Positions 1 through 9,252 of a stretch of DNA of 64,000 nucleotides are shown piece after piece. Within the stretch, counting starts at the first letter, position 1. Each line of letters opens with the position of its first letter. Origin of the DNA: Opitutia bacterium. Its GTDB lineage: Bacteria; Verrucomicrobiota; Verrucomicrobiia; Opitutales; Opitutaceae. The notes under the pieces were generated by a model. It saw nothing but the letters and a program-made list of their open reading frames with translations, searched no databases and had not been told where the DNA came from. The DNA lies in NCBI GenBank assembly GCA_016187945.1, contig JACPIT010000004.1:416496-480495 (forward strand). The letters are read 5' to 3'. A program made the translations under genes and the position numbers.

Positions 1-679
1 CGACTGTCCAATGATCGCTGAGCGTGCGGACCGCGTAGCGGCCCATGTTGACCATGGGTTCGATCGCGAGCGTCATGCCCGGCTTGATCTTCTCGCCGGA
101 GTTTTTCCGGCCGAAGTTCGGGATCTGCGGCTCTTCGTGCATCGACTGCCCCACCCCGTGGCCGACCATTTCGCGGACCACGCTGAAGCCGGCGGCTTCG
201 ACGTAGGTTTGCACGGCGTGCGAGATGTCGCCGATGCGGTTGCCGACCTGGGCCTGCGCGATGCCGATGGCGAGAGCATCCTCGGTGATTTTGAGGAGCT
301 CGGCGACGCGCGGGGCAACGGGGCCGACCGGGACGGTCGTCGCGTTGTCGCCGATGTAGCCGTTGTATTCGACCACGACGTCGAGCGAGATGATGTCGCC
401 TTGGCGCAGGATGCGCTTGAGCGAACCGATGCCGTGGACGACCTCTTCGTTGACCGAAAGGCAGGTGTAGGCGGGATAGCGGCTCGCGTGCAACTGGTAG
501 CCGTAACAGGCGCTGCGGGCGCCGAACGACGCGATGATTTCGCGACCGATTTGATCCAAGTCGTAGGTGGTGATACCGGGCCGGACCTGCTCCTTCATCT
601 TCGCCAGAACGGTGGCGGCGATGCTGCAGGCTTCGCGCATCCGACGGATGCCCTCCGCGTTTTTAATCGGGATGGACAT
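1..679 (-). CDS. map: Methionine aminopeptidase, type I (partial, cut by window edge)
   Basis: Removes the initiator methionine from nascent proteins; cytosolic metalloenzyme. The frame opens at ATG 679 and is still open at base 1, so about 226 N-terminal residues are visible and the last 30 or so are missing. Metal-binding landmarks are present: the two aspartates in SLDVVVEYNGYIGDNATT, the histidine of GHGVG, HEEP, and the glutamate of AIEPMV; the final glutamate lies off the window. The start overlaps the stop of the adenylate-kinase-like gene (TGATG), so it is the distal gene of the ribosomal protein/secY operon, its usual place. Confidence 0.95.
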   Translation of the reverse strand, partial: MSIPIKNAEGIRRMREACSIAATVLAKMKEQVRPGITTYDLDQIGREIIASFGARSACYGYQLHASRYPAYTCLSVNEEVVHGIGSLKRILRQGDIISLDVVVEYNGYIGDNATTVPVGPVAPRVAELLKITEDALAIGIAQAQVGNRIGDISHAVQTYVEAAGFSVVREMVGHGVGQSMHEEPQIPNFGRKNSGEKIKPGMTLAIEPMVNMGRYAVRTLSDHWTV

Positions 680-1146
680 CAGGCGGCGAGGCGAGCGGCT
701 CCGGTGAGGAGCCCTTGCGTGCGGTAGTGTGTAGCGACCTCCGCGGGTGCGGAGTCGGAGTCGAGGACCGCGGTGAGGGTTTCACCGCGGGCTTCGACCC
801 ACTCGTCGAACACTTTTGCTTGGAGCAGCGTAGCCGGGAAGCCTTCGAGAAGGAATCCCGCATCGGGTTTGCGCGCCCAAAACCATTTGCGGAGGACCGC
901 GAGGGTGAGGTCGTCGCTCAGGCCGGAGCCGGAGCGAGCGAGCGATGCCGCGGCTTTTTGGCCGAGCGTCGTGCGTCGCGAAATCTCCTGTTGCACGAGA
1001 GAAGCAGGAGAGACGTGCTCAATTGAGAAAGAACGGGCCTGGAGGAGGAGGTCCGCGTGAAGCGGACCGACTGGACCAAGGAGAACTACCTTCGCCTTCG
1101 CGGATGCGAGGGCGGAAAAGGCGCTGGAGTGTTCAGCCCTTTTCAC
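679..1146 (-). CDS. Degenerate adenylate kinase-like protein (probable pseudoenzyme)
   Basis: This 155-residue frame (GTG start, 13 bases after the secY stop) lies exactly where adk sits in secY-adk-map operons and follows the adenylate kinase fold for its first 130 residues: VVLLGPVG (20-27), SIEHVSPASLV (41-51), LGQKAAASLARSG (61-73), GFLLEGFPATLLQA (97-110). The catalytic residues are gone. The P-loop GxxGxGKGT reads GPVGPLHAD with no lysine, the AMP-site motif STGD reads SPAS, DGFPRT has lost its arginine, and the whole LID/C-terminal part (about 60 residues) is absent. The frame is intact and overlaps map by one base, so it looks maintained rather than decayed. It should not make ADP; a structural or regulatory role is inference. 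Confidence 0.8.
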   Translation of the reverse strand: MKRAEHSSAFSALASAKAKVVLLGPVGPLHADLLLQARSFSIEHVSPASLVQQEISRRTTLGQKAAASLARSGSGLSDDLTLAVLRKWFWARKPDAGFLLEGFPATLLQAKVFDEWVEARGETLTAVLDSDSAPAEVATHYRTQGLLTGAARLAA

Positions 1147-1159
1147 CGAAGTAAAGCGA

Positions 1160-2659
<1,500 letters not shown>

Positions 2660-2669
2660 GGGGCTAAAA

Positions 2670-2770
2670 TTTTCGATTTTTGATTCTCGATTTTCGATTT
2701 TCGTTTCCCCGATTCGAAAGGGGCGCGTCGTGCGCGCCCCAGTCGAAAATCGAGAATCGAAAATCCAAAA
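2670..2770. repeat. 101-bp nested inverted repeat between rplO and secY
   Basis: Two 28-base arms (2670-2697 and 2743-2770) are reverse complements with two mismatches and are built from the A/T-rich unit TTTTCGATTCTCGATTTTCG. Between them sits an independent GC hairpin, GGGGCGCG / CGCGCCCC (2720-2727 and 2733-2740) with loop TCGTG. The AT-rich arms stand out against the GC-rich operon. The element occupies essentially the whole rplO-secY gap and could act as an RNA structure within the operon, or simply be a small mobile repeat. Confidence 0.85.
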
Positions 2771-2779
2771 TGCCGGCCG

Positions 2780-3226
2780 TTAGGCCGTGATGGCCTGGCC
2801 GCCGGCTTTCTCGATCTTTTCCTTGGCGGCGCCGGAGAACTTGGCGGCGGTGACCTTGATGGCGCGCGTGATTTCGCCGTCGCCGAGCACCTTCAGCAAC
2901 GCGCCGTCAGCGCGGATCAGGCCGGCTTTGACGAGCACCTCGACATTCACCTCGGTGATCGAGGTGTCGAGGAACGCGAGATCGCCGACGTTCACGACGG
3001 CGTAGGTCGTGCGGAAGTTGTAGTTGTTGAAGCCGCGGTGCGGGAGCTTGCGGTAAAGGGGCATCTGGCCGCCTTCGAAGCCGGGGCGGATCGAGCCGCC
3101 CGAGCGGGCGGTCTGACCCTTGCCGCCCTTGCCGGACGTTTTGCCGTGGCCGCCGCCTTCGCCGCAACCGACGCGCTTGCGACGGTGGACGGCACCTTTG
3201 ACGTTCTTGAGAGAGTGGAGACGCAT
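2780..3226 (-). CDS. rplO: 50S ribosomal protein L15
   Basis: Large-subunit protein, 148 residues, the normal size. It opens MRLHSLKNVKGAVHRRKR, followed by the glycine-rich GCGEGGGHGKTSGKGGKG segment (residues about 21-38) that threads into 23S rRNA, and the conserved RGFNNYNF. It directly follows rpsE with a 76-base gap; the rpmD (L30) gene that usually lies between rpsE and rplO is absent. The gap to secY is filled by an inverted repeat. Confidence 0.97.
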   Translation of the reverse strand: MRLHSLKNVKGAVHRRKRVGCGEGGGHGKTSGKGGKGQTARSGGSIRPGFEGGQMPLYRKLPHRGFNNYNFRTTYAVVNVGDLAFLDTSITEVNVEVLVKAGLIRADGALLKVLGDGEITRAIKVTAAKFSGAAKEKIEKAGGQAITA

Positions 3227-3302
3227 TTTCTTGGATTCCTAAGTTTGGGTCGCCGCCCCTGGCCTACTCCGGCGAAGGACGACTCGGATTAATTTCGGAC
3301 AA

Positions 3303-3806
3303 TCAGGAGCGGGCGGCCTTGAAGTCTTCCGCCATGCGGAGCTTGCGGAGGCCGTTGAACGTCGCGTGCACGACGGCGATGTGGTTCTTGGAACCCATCG
3401 ACTTCGTGAGAACGTTCTTCACGCCCGCGGCTTCGAGGACGGCGCGGACGCCGCCGCCGGCGATGAGGCCGGTGCCGGGCGTGGCCGGACGGAGGAACAC
3501 CTTGCCGCCGTCGTATTGGCCGAGGACTTCGTGCGGGATCGTGTCGCCGCGGAGCTTGACCGGGTAGAGGCGTTTCTTGGCGGCTTCAGTCGACTTCTTG
3601 ATGGCGTCCGGAACTTCGTTCGCCTTGCCGTAGCCGATGCCGACATTGCCTTTGCCGTCGCCGACGACGGCGAGGGCGGAGAAGCTGAAACGACGACCAC
3701 CCTTCACCACCTTGGCGCAGCGGTTGATGTAGACGACCTTCTCAATCATGCCGGAGTCGTTCTCGGCATTCTGATTGGAGGAATAGGACCTGTTGTTGTT
3801 AGCCAT
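3303..3806 (-). CDS. rpsE: 30S ribosomal protein S5
   Basis: Small-subunit protein, 167 residues, with a role in decoding accuracy. After a short asparagine/serine-rich N-terminus, the S5 double-stranded-RNA-binding part is clear: [19 protein letters not shown] and [17 protein letters not shown] (about residues 33-70), then [25 protein letters not shown] in the C-terminal domain. Starts 9 bases after the rplR stop within the spc cluster. Confidence 0.97.
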   Translation of the reverse strand: MANNNRSYSSNQNAENDSGMIEKVVYINRCAKVVKGGRRFSFSALAVVGDGKGNVGIGYGKANEVPDAIKKSTEAAKKRLYPVKLRGDTIPHEVLGQYDGGKVFLRPATPGTGLIAGGGVRAVLEAAGVKNVLTKSMGSKNHIAVVHATFNGLRKLRMAEDFKAARS

Positions 3807-3815
3807 GGGCGGTGT

Positions 3816-4181
3816 TTAGAATTGGAGGCCGCCTTCGCGCGCGGCGTCGGCGAAGGTTTTGACGCGGCCGTGGAAGCGGCGACCGTTGCGGTCGAACACC
3901 ACGGCGTTGATGCCGGCGGCTTTGGCCTTGGTGGCGAAAGCGCCGCCGACGAGCTTGGCACCGGAGACGTTGCCCTTGGCGTTCTGTTTCTTCACCTCGG
4001 CGTCGAGCGTGGAGAGGAACACGAGGGTCTTGCCGGCGGCGTCGTCGATGGCCTGCGCGTAGATGTGTTTGCCGGAGAATTTGACGGAGAGGCGCGGACG
4101 GGCGGCGGTGCCGGTGACCGTCTTGCGGATGCGCCACTTGCGCTTCTGGAGGAGCGCGGCTTTGCGGATCGTATTGGACAT
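3816..4181 (-). CDS. rplR: 50S ribosomal protein L18
   Basis: 5S-rRNA-binding protein of the large subunit, 121 residues, the standard length. Recognised by RPRLSVKFSGKHIYAQAIDDAAGKTL (about residues 28-53) and the C-terminal VVFDRNGRRFHGRVKTFADAAREGGLQF, which is the family signature for the 5S RNA/L5 interface. Lies between rplF and rpsE in the conserved order. Confidence 0.97.
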   Translation of the reverse strand: MSNTIRKAALLQKRKWRIRKTVTGTAARPRLSVKFSGKHIYAQAIDDAAGKTLVFLSTLDAEVKKQNAKGNVSGAKLVGGAFATKAKAAGINAVVFDRNGRRFHGRVKTFADAAREGGLQF

Positions 4182-4208
4182 GGTTATGCTGCCTTTCGGG
4201 TGGTGGCG

Positions 4209-4754
4209 TTAGGCGACGGTCTTGCCTTCCTTGCGGCGGACGCGCTCGGCGAATTCGCCGACGAGACGGACACCCTTGCCCTTGTAAGGCTCGGGCGGGT
4301 AATACGCGCGGATTTCGGAAGTGACCTGGCCGACGAGCTGTTTGTCAGCGCCTTCGACCTTGAGCTTGGTGCCGTCGGTGACGGTGACCTTGATGCCTTC
4401 GGGAATGTCGTGGAGGATTTGGTGCGAGTAGCCGAGCGAGAGGTCGAGCTGCTTGCCCTTGAGCGCGGCTTTGAAGCCGACGCCTTGGATTTCGAGCTCC
4501 TTCGCGTAGCCGACCGCAGCGCCCTTCACCATGCCGGCGATGACCGAGCGGGCGGTGCCATACATGGCGCGGGAGAAACGGGTTTCCTCGGTGGGGGAAA
4601 CGACGATCGTGTTGTCCTTCTTCTCGATCTTCACGACGGGGGCGAAAGTCTTCGCGACTTTGCCTTTGGGGCCTTCGACGGACACCGTGGTGCCCTTGAT
4701 GTCGACTTTGACCTTGTCGAGGATCTGAACGGGTTGTTTGCCAATTCTGCTCAT
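4209..4754 (-). CDS. rplF: 50S ribosomal protein L6
   Basis: Large-subunit protein near the factor-binding site, 181 residues. MSRIGKQPV at the N-terminus and the C-terminal PPEPYKGKGVRLVGE segment are diagnostic. The start at ATG 4754 is chosen because AAGGAG lies 9 bases upstream and because MSRIGK is the universal N-terminus; the frame is open a further 10 codons upstream. 14-base gap after rpsH. Confidence 0.97.
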   Translation of the reverse strand: MSRIGKQPVQILDKVKVDIKGTTVSVEGPKGKVAKTFAPVVKIEKKDNTIVVSPTEETRFSRAMYGTARSVIAGMVKGAAVGYAKELEIQGVGFKAALKGKQLDLSLGYSHQILHDIPEGIKVTVTDGTKLKVEGADKQLVGQVTSEIRAYYPPEPYKGKGVRLVGEFAERVRRKEGKTVA

Positions 4755-4768
4755 GGTGCGGGTGCTCC

Positions 4769-5161
4769 TTACCAGACGGTGCAAACGAGCTCGCCACCGA
4801 GCTTGTTACGGCGCGCGTCCTGGTCCTTCATGAGGCCCTTGGACGTCGAGACGATGGCCATGCCGAGGCCGTTGAGGACGCGCGGGAGGTCGGTGTAGCT
4901 GAAGTAGACGCGACGGCCCGGGGTCGATTCACGCTTGAGGCCGGTGATGACCGGGGTGTTGTCGACGTATTTGAGGGTGACGACGAGGGTCTTGTGGCCG
5001 CGCTCGTCGGCGCCGCTGGTGACTTCGCGGACGAAGCCTTCGGCTTTGAGGATCGTCGCGAGACTTTCCTTCATTTTGGAGTGCGGGGCGACGCACTGGG
5101 ACTGGCCGGCCTTCGACGCATTGCGGAGGCGGGTCAGGAAATCACTGATCGGATCGGTCAT
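4769..5161 (-). CDS. rpsH: 30S ribosomal protein S8
   Basis: Primary 16S-rRNA-binding protein, 130 residues. Starts MTDPISDFLTRLRNA and ends with the classic STSKGLMKDQDARRNKLGGE and VCTVW. In many bacteria S8 is the translational repressor of the spc operon; no obvious S8 target is recognised here, and regulation is not shown by the sequence. Confidence 0.97.
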   Translation of the reverse strand: MTDPISDFLTRLRNASKAGQSQCVAPHSKMKESLATILKAEGFVREVTSGADERGHKTLVVTLKYVDNTPVITGLKRESTPGRRVYFSYTDLPRVLNGLGMAIVSTSKGLMKDQDARRNKLGGELVCTVW

Positions 5162-5245
5162 GGATGGAGGTGGTTTTGAGCTGGGCCGCGCGGGTCATAT
5201 CCGATGCGCCGTGCGGCGCATAAACCCCCGTGAGCCAAATTGAAT

Positions 5246-5551
5246 TTACCAGGAGGACTTGGTGACGCCGGGGATCTTGCCGGCGAGCGCGAGTTCGCGG
5301 AACGTGAGGCGGGAGACGCCATACTTGCGCTTGAAGCCGCGCGGACGGCCGCTCATCGAGCAGCGGTTGCGGATGCGCTCCTTGGCGGAGTTGCGGGGAA
5401 GCTTCTGGAGCTTCTTCTGGGCGGCGTAGAACTCCTCGTCCGTGGTGGCGGGATTCGAGAGGATGGCTTTCAGCTCGGCGCGCTTGGCGGCGAACTTGTC
5501 GGCGAGCTTGATGCGCTTCTTGTTGCGCTCGATGGCGGAGGTCTTCGGCAT
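5246..5551 (-). CDS. rpsN: 30S ribosomal protein S14 (zinc-free long form)
   Basis: Small-subunit protein, 101 residues. This is the long C-minus form: the segment that carries CxxC...CxxC in the 61-residue zinc form reads [21 protein letters not shown] with only one cysteine, so it needs no zinc. The C-terminal [18 protein letters not shown] is typical. Lies between rplE and rpsH in the spc order. Confidence 0.97.
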   Translation of the reverse strand: MPKTSAIERNKKRIKLADKFAAKRAELKAILSNPATTDEEFYAAQKKLQKLPRNSAKERIRNRCSMSGRPRGFKRKYGVSRLTFRELALAGKIPGVTKSSW

Positions 5552-5563
5552 GGTGCGAAAAGG

Positions 5564-6142
5564 TTAGGCGGACTTGGCGGCGGCGGCCTGCTCGGTGCGG
5601 CGGAAGGGCATGCCGAGGAGCTTGAGGAGTTCGCGGGCTTCGTCGTCGGTGTGGGCCGAGGTGACGAGGGTGATGTCGAGGCCCATGTGGCGCTTGGCGC
5701 TCTCCACGGTGATCTCGGGGAAGATGGTGAAATCGGTGATGCCGATGTTGTAGTTGCCCTGGCCGTCGAGCTTGTTCGGCACGCCGCGGAAGTCGCGGAT
5801 GGTGGGCAGCGCGACCGCGAGGAGGCGCATGAGGAAGTGCCACATGGCGTCGCCGCGGAGCGTGACGCTGCAGCCGACGACCTGGCCTTGCTTCAGCTTG
5901 AAGTTGGCGATGGCCTTGCGGGACTTGTTGAGGATCGGCTTCTGGCCGGCGATGAGGCCCATGTCGCGCGCGGTGTCGGCGATCTGGTTCTTGTCGGCTT
6001 CGGCGCCGATGCCGGTATTGAGGACGATCTTCTCGAGCTTGGGAACCTGGTGTTTGTTCTTGTAGCTGCGCGACGCCATGAGGGCGGGCACGACTTGCTC
6101 GAAGTAGGCTTTCTTGAGAGGGGGGACGGTATCTTTGCTCAT
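5564..6142 (-). CDS. rplE: 50S ribosomal protein L5
   Basis: 5S-rRNA-binding protein of the central protuberance, 192 residues. Landmarks: PKLEKIVLNTGIG, AIANFKLKQGQVVGCSVTLRG, and FTIFPEI in the C-terminal half. The start is placed at ATG 6142 (MSKDTVPPLKKAYFEQVVP) because the upstream in-frame alternative at 6163 is a TTG and the family N-terminus begins here. Confidence 0.96.
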   Translation of the reverse strand: MSKDTVPPLKKAYFEQVVPALMASRSYKNKHQVPKLEKIVLNTGIGAEADKNQIADTARDMGLIAGQKPILNKSRKAIANFKLKQGQVVGCSVTLRGDAMWHFLMRLLAVALPTIRDFRGVPNKLDGQGNYNIGITDFTIFPEITVESAKRHMGLDITLVTSAHTDDEARELLKLLGMPFRRTEQAAAAKSA

Positions 6143-6185
6143 TTTCGGGTGCCCGGTTTCCAAGCGGGCGAATTAGTGAGAGGCG

Positions 6186-6464
6186 TTAGGCCTTCTTGGC
6201 TTCGGTTTTCTTGGCGCGCTTCTTCGAGGCGTCGAAGCGGGATTGGAGCATGAGGTTCGAGACGTGCACGGAACCTTCGCGCTCGGCGATTTTGCCCTGA
6301 GGATTCTCCTGCGACTTCTTCAGGTGCTTCTTGATCATCGCGACGCCTTCGACGACCGCGCGGTTCTTGGCCGCGAGGATTTCGAGGACTTTGCCGGACT
6401 TGCCCTTGTGGGAGCCGGAGATGACGACGACTTGATCGTTCTTTTTGATGTGGAATTTTTGCAT
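6186..6464 (-). CDS. rplX: 50S ribosomal protein L24
   Basis: Assembly-initiating large-subunit protein, 92 residues, slightly shorter than the usual 100-105. It contains the KOW motif (QVVVISGSHKGKSGKVLEI, about residues 11-29) and the KKHLKKSQENPQGKIAEREG stretch, with a lysine-rich C-terminal tail. Starts two bases after the rplN stop, suggesting translational coupling. Confidence 0.96.
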   Translation of the reverse strand: MQKFHIKKNDQVVVISGSHKGKSGKVLEILAAKNRAVVEGVAMIKKHLKKSQENPQGKIAEREGSVHVSNLMLQSRFDASKKRAKKTEAKKA

Positions 6465-6466
6465 GG

Positions 6467-6832
6467 TCAGAGAACCTCCGGGGCGAGGGAGATGATCTTC
6501 ATGTAGTTCTTCGCGCGGAGTTCGCGGGCAACGGGGCCGAAGATGCGGGTGCCCTTCGGATTGCCGTCGTCGCCGATGATGACGATCGCGTTGCTGTCGA
6601 AGCGGAGATAGCTGCCGTCGGCGCGACGGAGGGGCGCCTTGGTGCGAACGATGACGGCCTTGTGGACCTCACCCTTCTTAACCGTGGCGTCGGTGCTGCT
6701 CTCCTTGATGTTGACGGTGATGATGTCGCCGACGTGCGCGTAGCGGGTGTTTTGACCGATACGGCCGATCATGGACGCGCGGCGCGCGCCGGTGTTGTCG
6801 GCGATGTCGAGAATGGAACGCATCTGGATCAT
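6467..6832 (-). CDS. rplN: 50S ribosomal protein L14
   Basis: Interface protein of the large subunit, 121 residues. Starts [17 protein letters not shown] and contains [17 protein letters not shown] near the C-terminus, both diagnostic. It sits at the S10/spc junction between rpsQ and rplX. Confidence 0.97.
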   Translation of the reverse strand: MIQMRSILDIADNTGARRASMIGRIGQNTRYAHVGDIITVNIKESSTDATVKKGEVHKAVIVRTKAPLRRADGSYLRFDSNAIVIIGDDGNPKGTRIFGPVARELRAKNYMKIISLAPEVL

Positions 6833-6853
6833 GGTGGTGTTCTCCTCGTGCGG

Positions 6854-7219
6854 TTAGGCTTTCGGGGCCGCGGCGGCGGACACGTTGGCCTTGGTGGTCT
6901 TCGTGGGGACGATGGCGGCGACGTCGGTCTCGGTGACCGCAGCGCCGATCGGTTGGACGACGGCTTCGACGACGCGGACGACGCGCCAGCGCTTGAGGCG
7001 GCTCATCGGGCGGGTCTCCATGACCTCGACCTTGTCGCCGACCTTGGACTCGTTCTTCTCGTCGTGGACGTGGAGGACGGTCTTGCGGTTAATGACTTTG
7101 CCGTAAAGCGGGTGCGGCGTCTTGTAGGGGACGGTCACCTTGACGGATTTGTCGCCCATCTTGGAGGTCACAAAACCGATCTCGGTTTTGCGGGCGGCGT
7201 GACGTGCGTGAGTAGACAT
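6854..7219 (-). CDS. rpsQ: 30S ribosomal protein S17 with C-terminal extension
   Basis: Primary 16S-rRNA-binding protein. The first 85 residues are standard S17 (IGFVTSKMGDKSVKVTV, YKTPHPLYGKVINRK, GDKVEVMETRPMSRLKRWRVV). The protein then continues about 35 residues beyond the usual end in a low-complexity alanine/threonine/valine/lysine tail ending SAAAAPKA, giving 121 residues against the usual 80-90. The tail shows no recognisable domain. Confidence 0.95.
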   Translation of the reverse strand: MSTHARHAARKTEIGFVTSKMGDKSVKVTVPYKTPHPLYGKVINRKTVLHVHDEKNESKVGDKVEVMETRPMSRLKRWRVVRVVEAVVQPIGAAVTETDVAAIVPTKTTKANVSAAAAPKA

Positions 7220-7242
7220 GGTCTTGTGCGGTTACGCGCGCC

Positions 7243-7449
7243 TTAGGCAGCGGCGGTCTTCTGGGATTTCTTTTCGTTCAGGATGGTCTCGAGGCGCGCG
7301 ATGTCCTTGCGGAGGACGCGGATCGTGTGAGGCTTTTCGACCTGGCCGGTGTGCTTGCGAAGGCGGAGCTGGAGGAGCTCGTCGCGGGTGCTGCGGAGCT
7401 TGGTGGTGATCTCGGCGGGCGAGAGTTCGCGGATTTCCTTGGAAGTCAT
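7243..7449 (-). CDS. rpmC: 50S ribosomal protein L29
   Basis: Small helical protein at the peptide exit of the large subunit, 68 residues. [25 protein letters not shown] followed by [20 protein letters not shown] is the L29 helical hairpin; it ends in a short alanine-rich tail. Normal neighbours rplP and rpsQ. Confidence 0.96.
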   Translation of the reverse strand: MTSKEIRELSPAEITTKLRSTRDELLQLRLRKHTGQVEKPHTIRVLRKDIARLETILNEKKSQKTAAA

Positions 7450-7467
7450 GGTGACGTTCTCCTGTGG

Positions 7468-7893
7468 TTAGACGGCCACGCCTTCGCGCGCGATGAAGCG
7501 GCAGCGGAAGGGCAGCTTGGCATCGGCGAGGCGGAAGGCCTCTTTCGCGATGGTGGCGGGGACGCCGGCGAGTTCGAAGAGGACCGCGCCGGGCTTGATC
7601 GTCGCGGTGTAATATTCGACCGGGCCCTTGCCCTGGCCCATGCGCACTTCGGCGGGTTTCTTGGTGACGGGCTTGTGCGGGAACACGCGGATCCAGAGCT
7701 TGCCCTTGCGCTTCAGGTGGCGAGCGATGGTGACGCGGGCGGCCTCGATCTGGCGACCGGTCATGGGACCGCGGGAGAGGGACTGCAGGCCAAATTCACC
7801 GAAGGCGAGCGTGTTGCCGCGCTTGGCATTGCCAGCGCGGGAGCCCTTCATCGCTTTGCGATATTTGGTGCGGGACGGTTGGAGAGCGGACAT
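7468..7893 (-). CDS. rplP: 50S ribosomal protein L16
   Basis: Large-subunit protein near the A site, 141 residues. Diagnostic segments: [20 protein letters not shown] (about residues 20-39), [24 protein letters not shown], and the [18 protein letters not shown] loop. Located between rpsC and rpmC. Confidence 0.97.
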   Translation of the reverse strand: MSALQPSRTKYRKAMKGSRAGNAKRGNTLAFGEFGLQSLSRGPMTGRQIEAARVTIARHLKRKGKLWIRVFPHKPVTKKPAEVRMGQGKGPVEYYTATIKPGAVLFELAGVPATIAKEAFRLADAKLPFRCRFIAREGVAV

Positions 7894-7934
7894 GGCTTTA
7901 GTGAGCTAGAGCTGAGCGGGAGGCTCGAAGCGGT

Positions 7935-8564
7935 TTAGTTGGATTCGTCCTTTTTGCAGATCCAGCACTTCACGCCGATCTTGCCCCAGACGGTGCGGGC
8001 TTCGGCGAATCCGTAATCGATATTCTCGCGGAGGGTGTGGAGCGGGATGCGGCCCTGGCGCTGCCATTCGCGGCGCGCGATGTCGGCGCCGCCGAGGCGG
8101 CCGGAGCACTGGATCTTGATGCCGTCGGCGCCGAGGCTCATGGCCATCTGCACCGACTTCTTGATCGCGCGGCGGAAAGCGACGCGGCGCTCGAGCTGGA
8201 GGGCGACGTTCTCGGCGACGAGTTGCGCCTCGATCTCGGGCTTCTTCACTTCCTGGATGTCGAGCAGGACTTCCTTGCCGGTAATCTTACCGAGCTGGAC
8301 CTTCATGTTTTCGACTTCCTGGCCCTTCTTGCCGATGACGATGCCAGGGCGGGCGGTGAAGATCTTCACGCGGACGCGATTGCCGGCGCGCTCGATGAAG
8401 ATGCGCGGCACGGAGGCCTGCTTCAGTTTCTCCATGAGCTTCTCACGGATGACCTGGTCTTCGTGGAGGAGCTTGGCGAAGTCCTTCTTGCGGGCGAACC
8501 AGCGGGATTGCCAGTTGCGGCGGACGGCGAGGCGGAAACCGGTAGGGTTGGTTTTTTGTCCCAT
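7935..8564 (-). CDS. rpsC: 30S ribosomal protein S3
   Basis: Small-subunit protein at the mRNA entry tunnel, 209 residues. The N-terminal part [13 protein letters not shown] is universal; the KH domain carries its GxxG loop in [10 protein letters not shown] (about residues 75-84); the C-terminal domain has [23 protein letters not shown]. Ends slightly earlier than many homologues. Confidence 0.97.
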   Translation of the reverse strand: MGQKTNPTGFRLAVRRNWQSRWFARKKDFAKLLHEDQVIREKLMEKLKQASVPRIFIERAGNRVRVKIFTARPGIVIGKKGQEVENMKVQLGKITGKEVLLDIQEVKKPEIEAQLVAENVALQLERRVAFRRAIKKSVQMAMSLGADGIKIQCSGRLGGADIARREWQRQGRIPLHTLRENIDYGFAEARTVWGKIGVKCWICKKDESN

Positions 8565-8576
8565 AACAGTGGTTGG

Positions 8577-8915
8577 TTAGGCTTTGCTGTCCGAGAGGAC
8601 GATGCGGAGGTGCGACATGCGCTTGACGCGCGGCTTGGCGGAGCCGCGGGCACCGGCCTTGAAACGCTTCAGGACCGGGCCGCACTCGACGAGGGCGCGG
8701 TGGACGACGAGCTTGTCGGCCGAGAGGTTGTGGTTGTTCTCCGCGTTCGCGACGGCGCTCTTGAGCGTCTTGGCGAGGAGGCGGGCGGACTTGCGCGGGA
8801 TGAGCGAGAGGAGGTCGGTGGCCTCGGGCACGGAGCGGCCCTGGATTTCGTTGGCGACCTCGCGCACCTTCTTCGGCGACATGCGCGCGTTTTTGGTGAG
8901 AGCTTGAATTTCCAT
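8577..8915 (-). CDS. rplV: 50S ribosomal protein L22
   Basis: Lines the peptide exit tunnel, 112 residues. Typical features: MSPKKVREVANEIQGRSVPEATDLL at the N-terminal half, LKSAVANAENNHNLSADKLVV in the middle, and the beta-hairpin GSAKPRVKRMSHLRIVLSD at the C-terminus. Standard place between rpsS and rpsC. Confidence 0.97.
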   Translation of the reverse strand: MEIQALTKNARMSPKKVREVANEIQGRSVPEATDLLSLIPRKSARLLAKTLKSAVANAENNHNLSADKLVVHRALVECGPVLKRFKAGARGSAKPRVKRMSHLRIVLSDSKA

Positions 8916-8952
8916 GTTCGGTTCGGGTTCGGGTTTCGGCTACGCGCGCAGG

Positions 8953-9231
8953 TTAGATTTCCTTGCGGGTCATGCCGCCGTGCGCCTTGAAGATGCGCGT
9001 GGGGGCGAACTCGCCGAGCTTGTGGCCGACCATGTTCTCGGTGACATACACCGCGATGAAGGCCTTGCCGTTATGAACGTTGAAGGTGTGGCCGACGAAG
9101 TCGGGCGTGATCGTCGAGCGACGGCTCCAAGTCTGGATGGGCTTGCGCGCACCGCTGGACTTGACCGCCTTCTCGATTTTCTCGAGCAGGTGGTAGTCGA
9201 CGAAGAAACCTTTTTTGATGGAACGAGCCAT
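8953..9231 (-). CDS. rpsS: 30S ribosomal protein S19
   Basis: Small-subunit head protein, 92 residues. Recognised by [32 protein letters not shown] and [22 protein letters not shown]. Located between rplB and rplV. Confidence 0.97.
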   Translation of the reverse strand: MARSIKKGFFVDYHLLEKIEKAVKSSGARKPIQTWSRRSTITPDFVGHTFNVHNGKAFIAVYVTENMVGHKLGEFAPTRIFKAHGGMTRKEI

Positions 9232-9252
9232 GTTGGGTAGTCGTTAAGTGGT

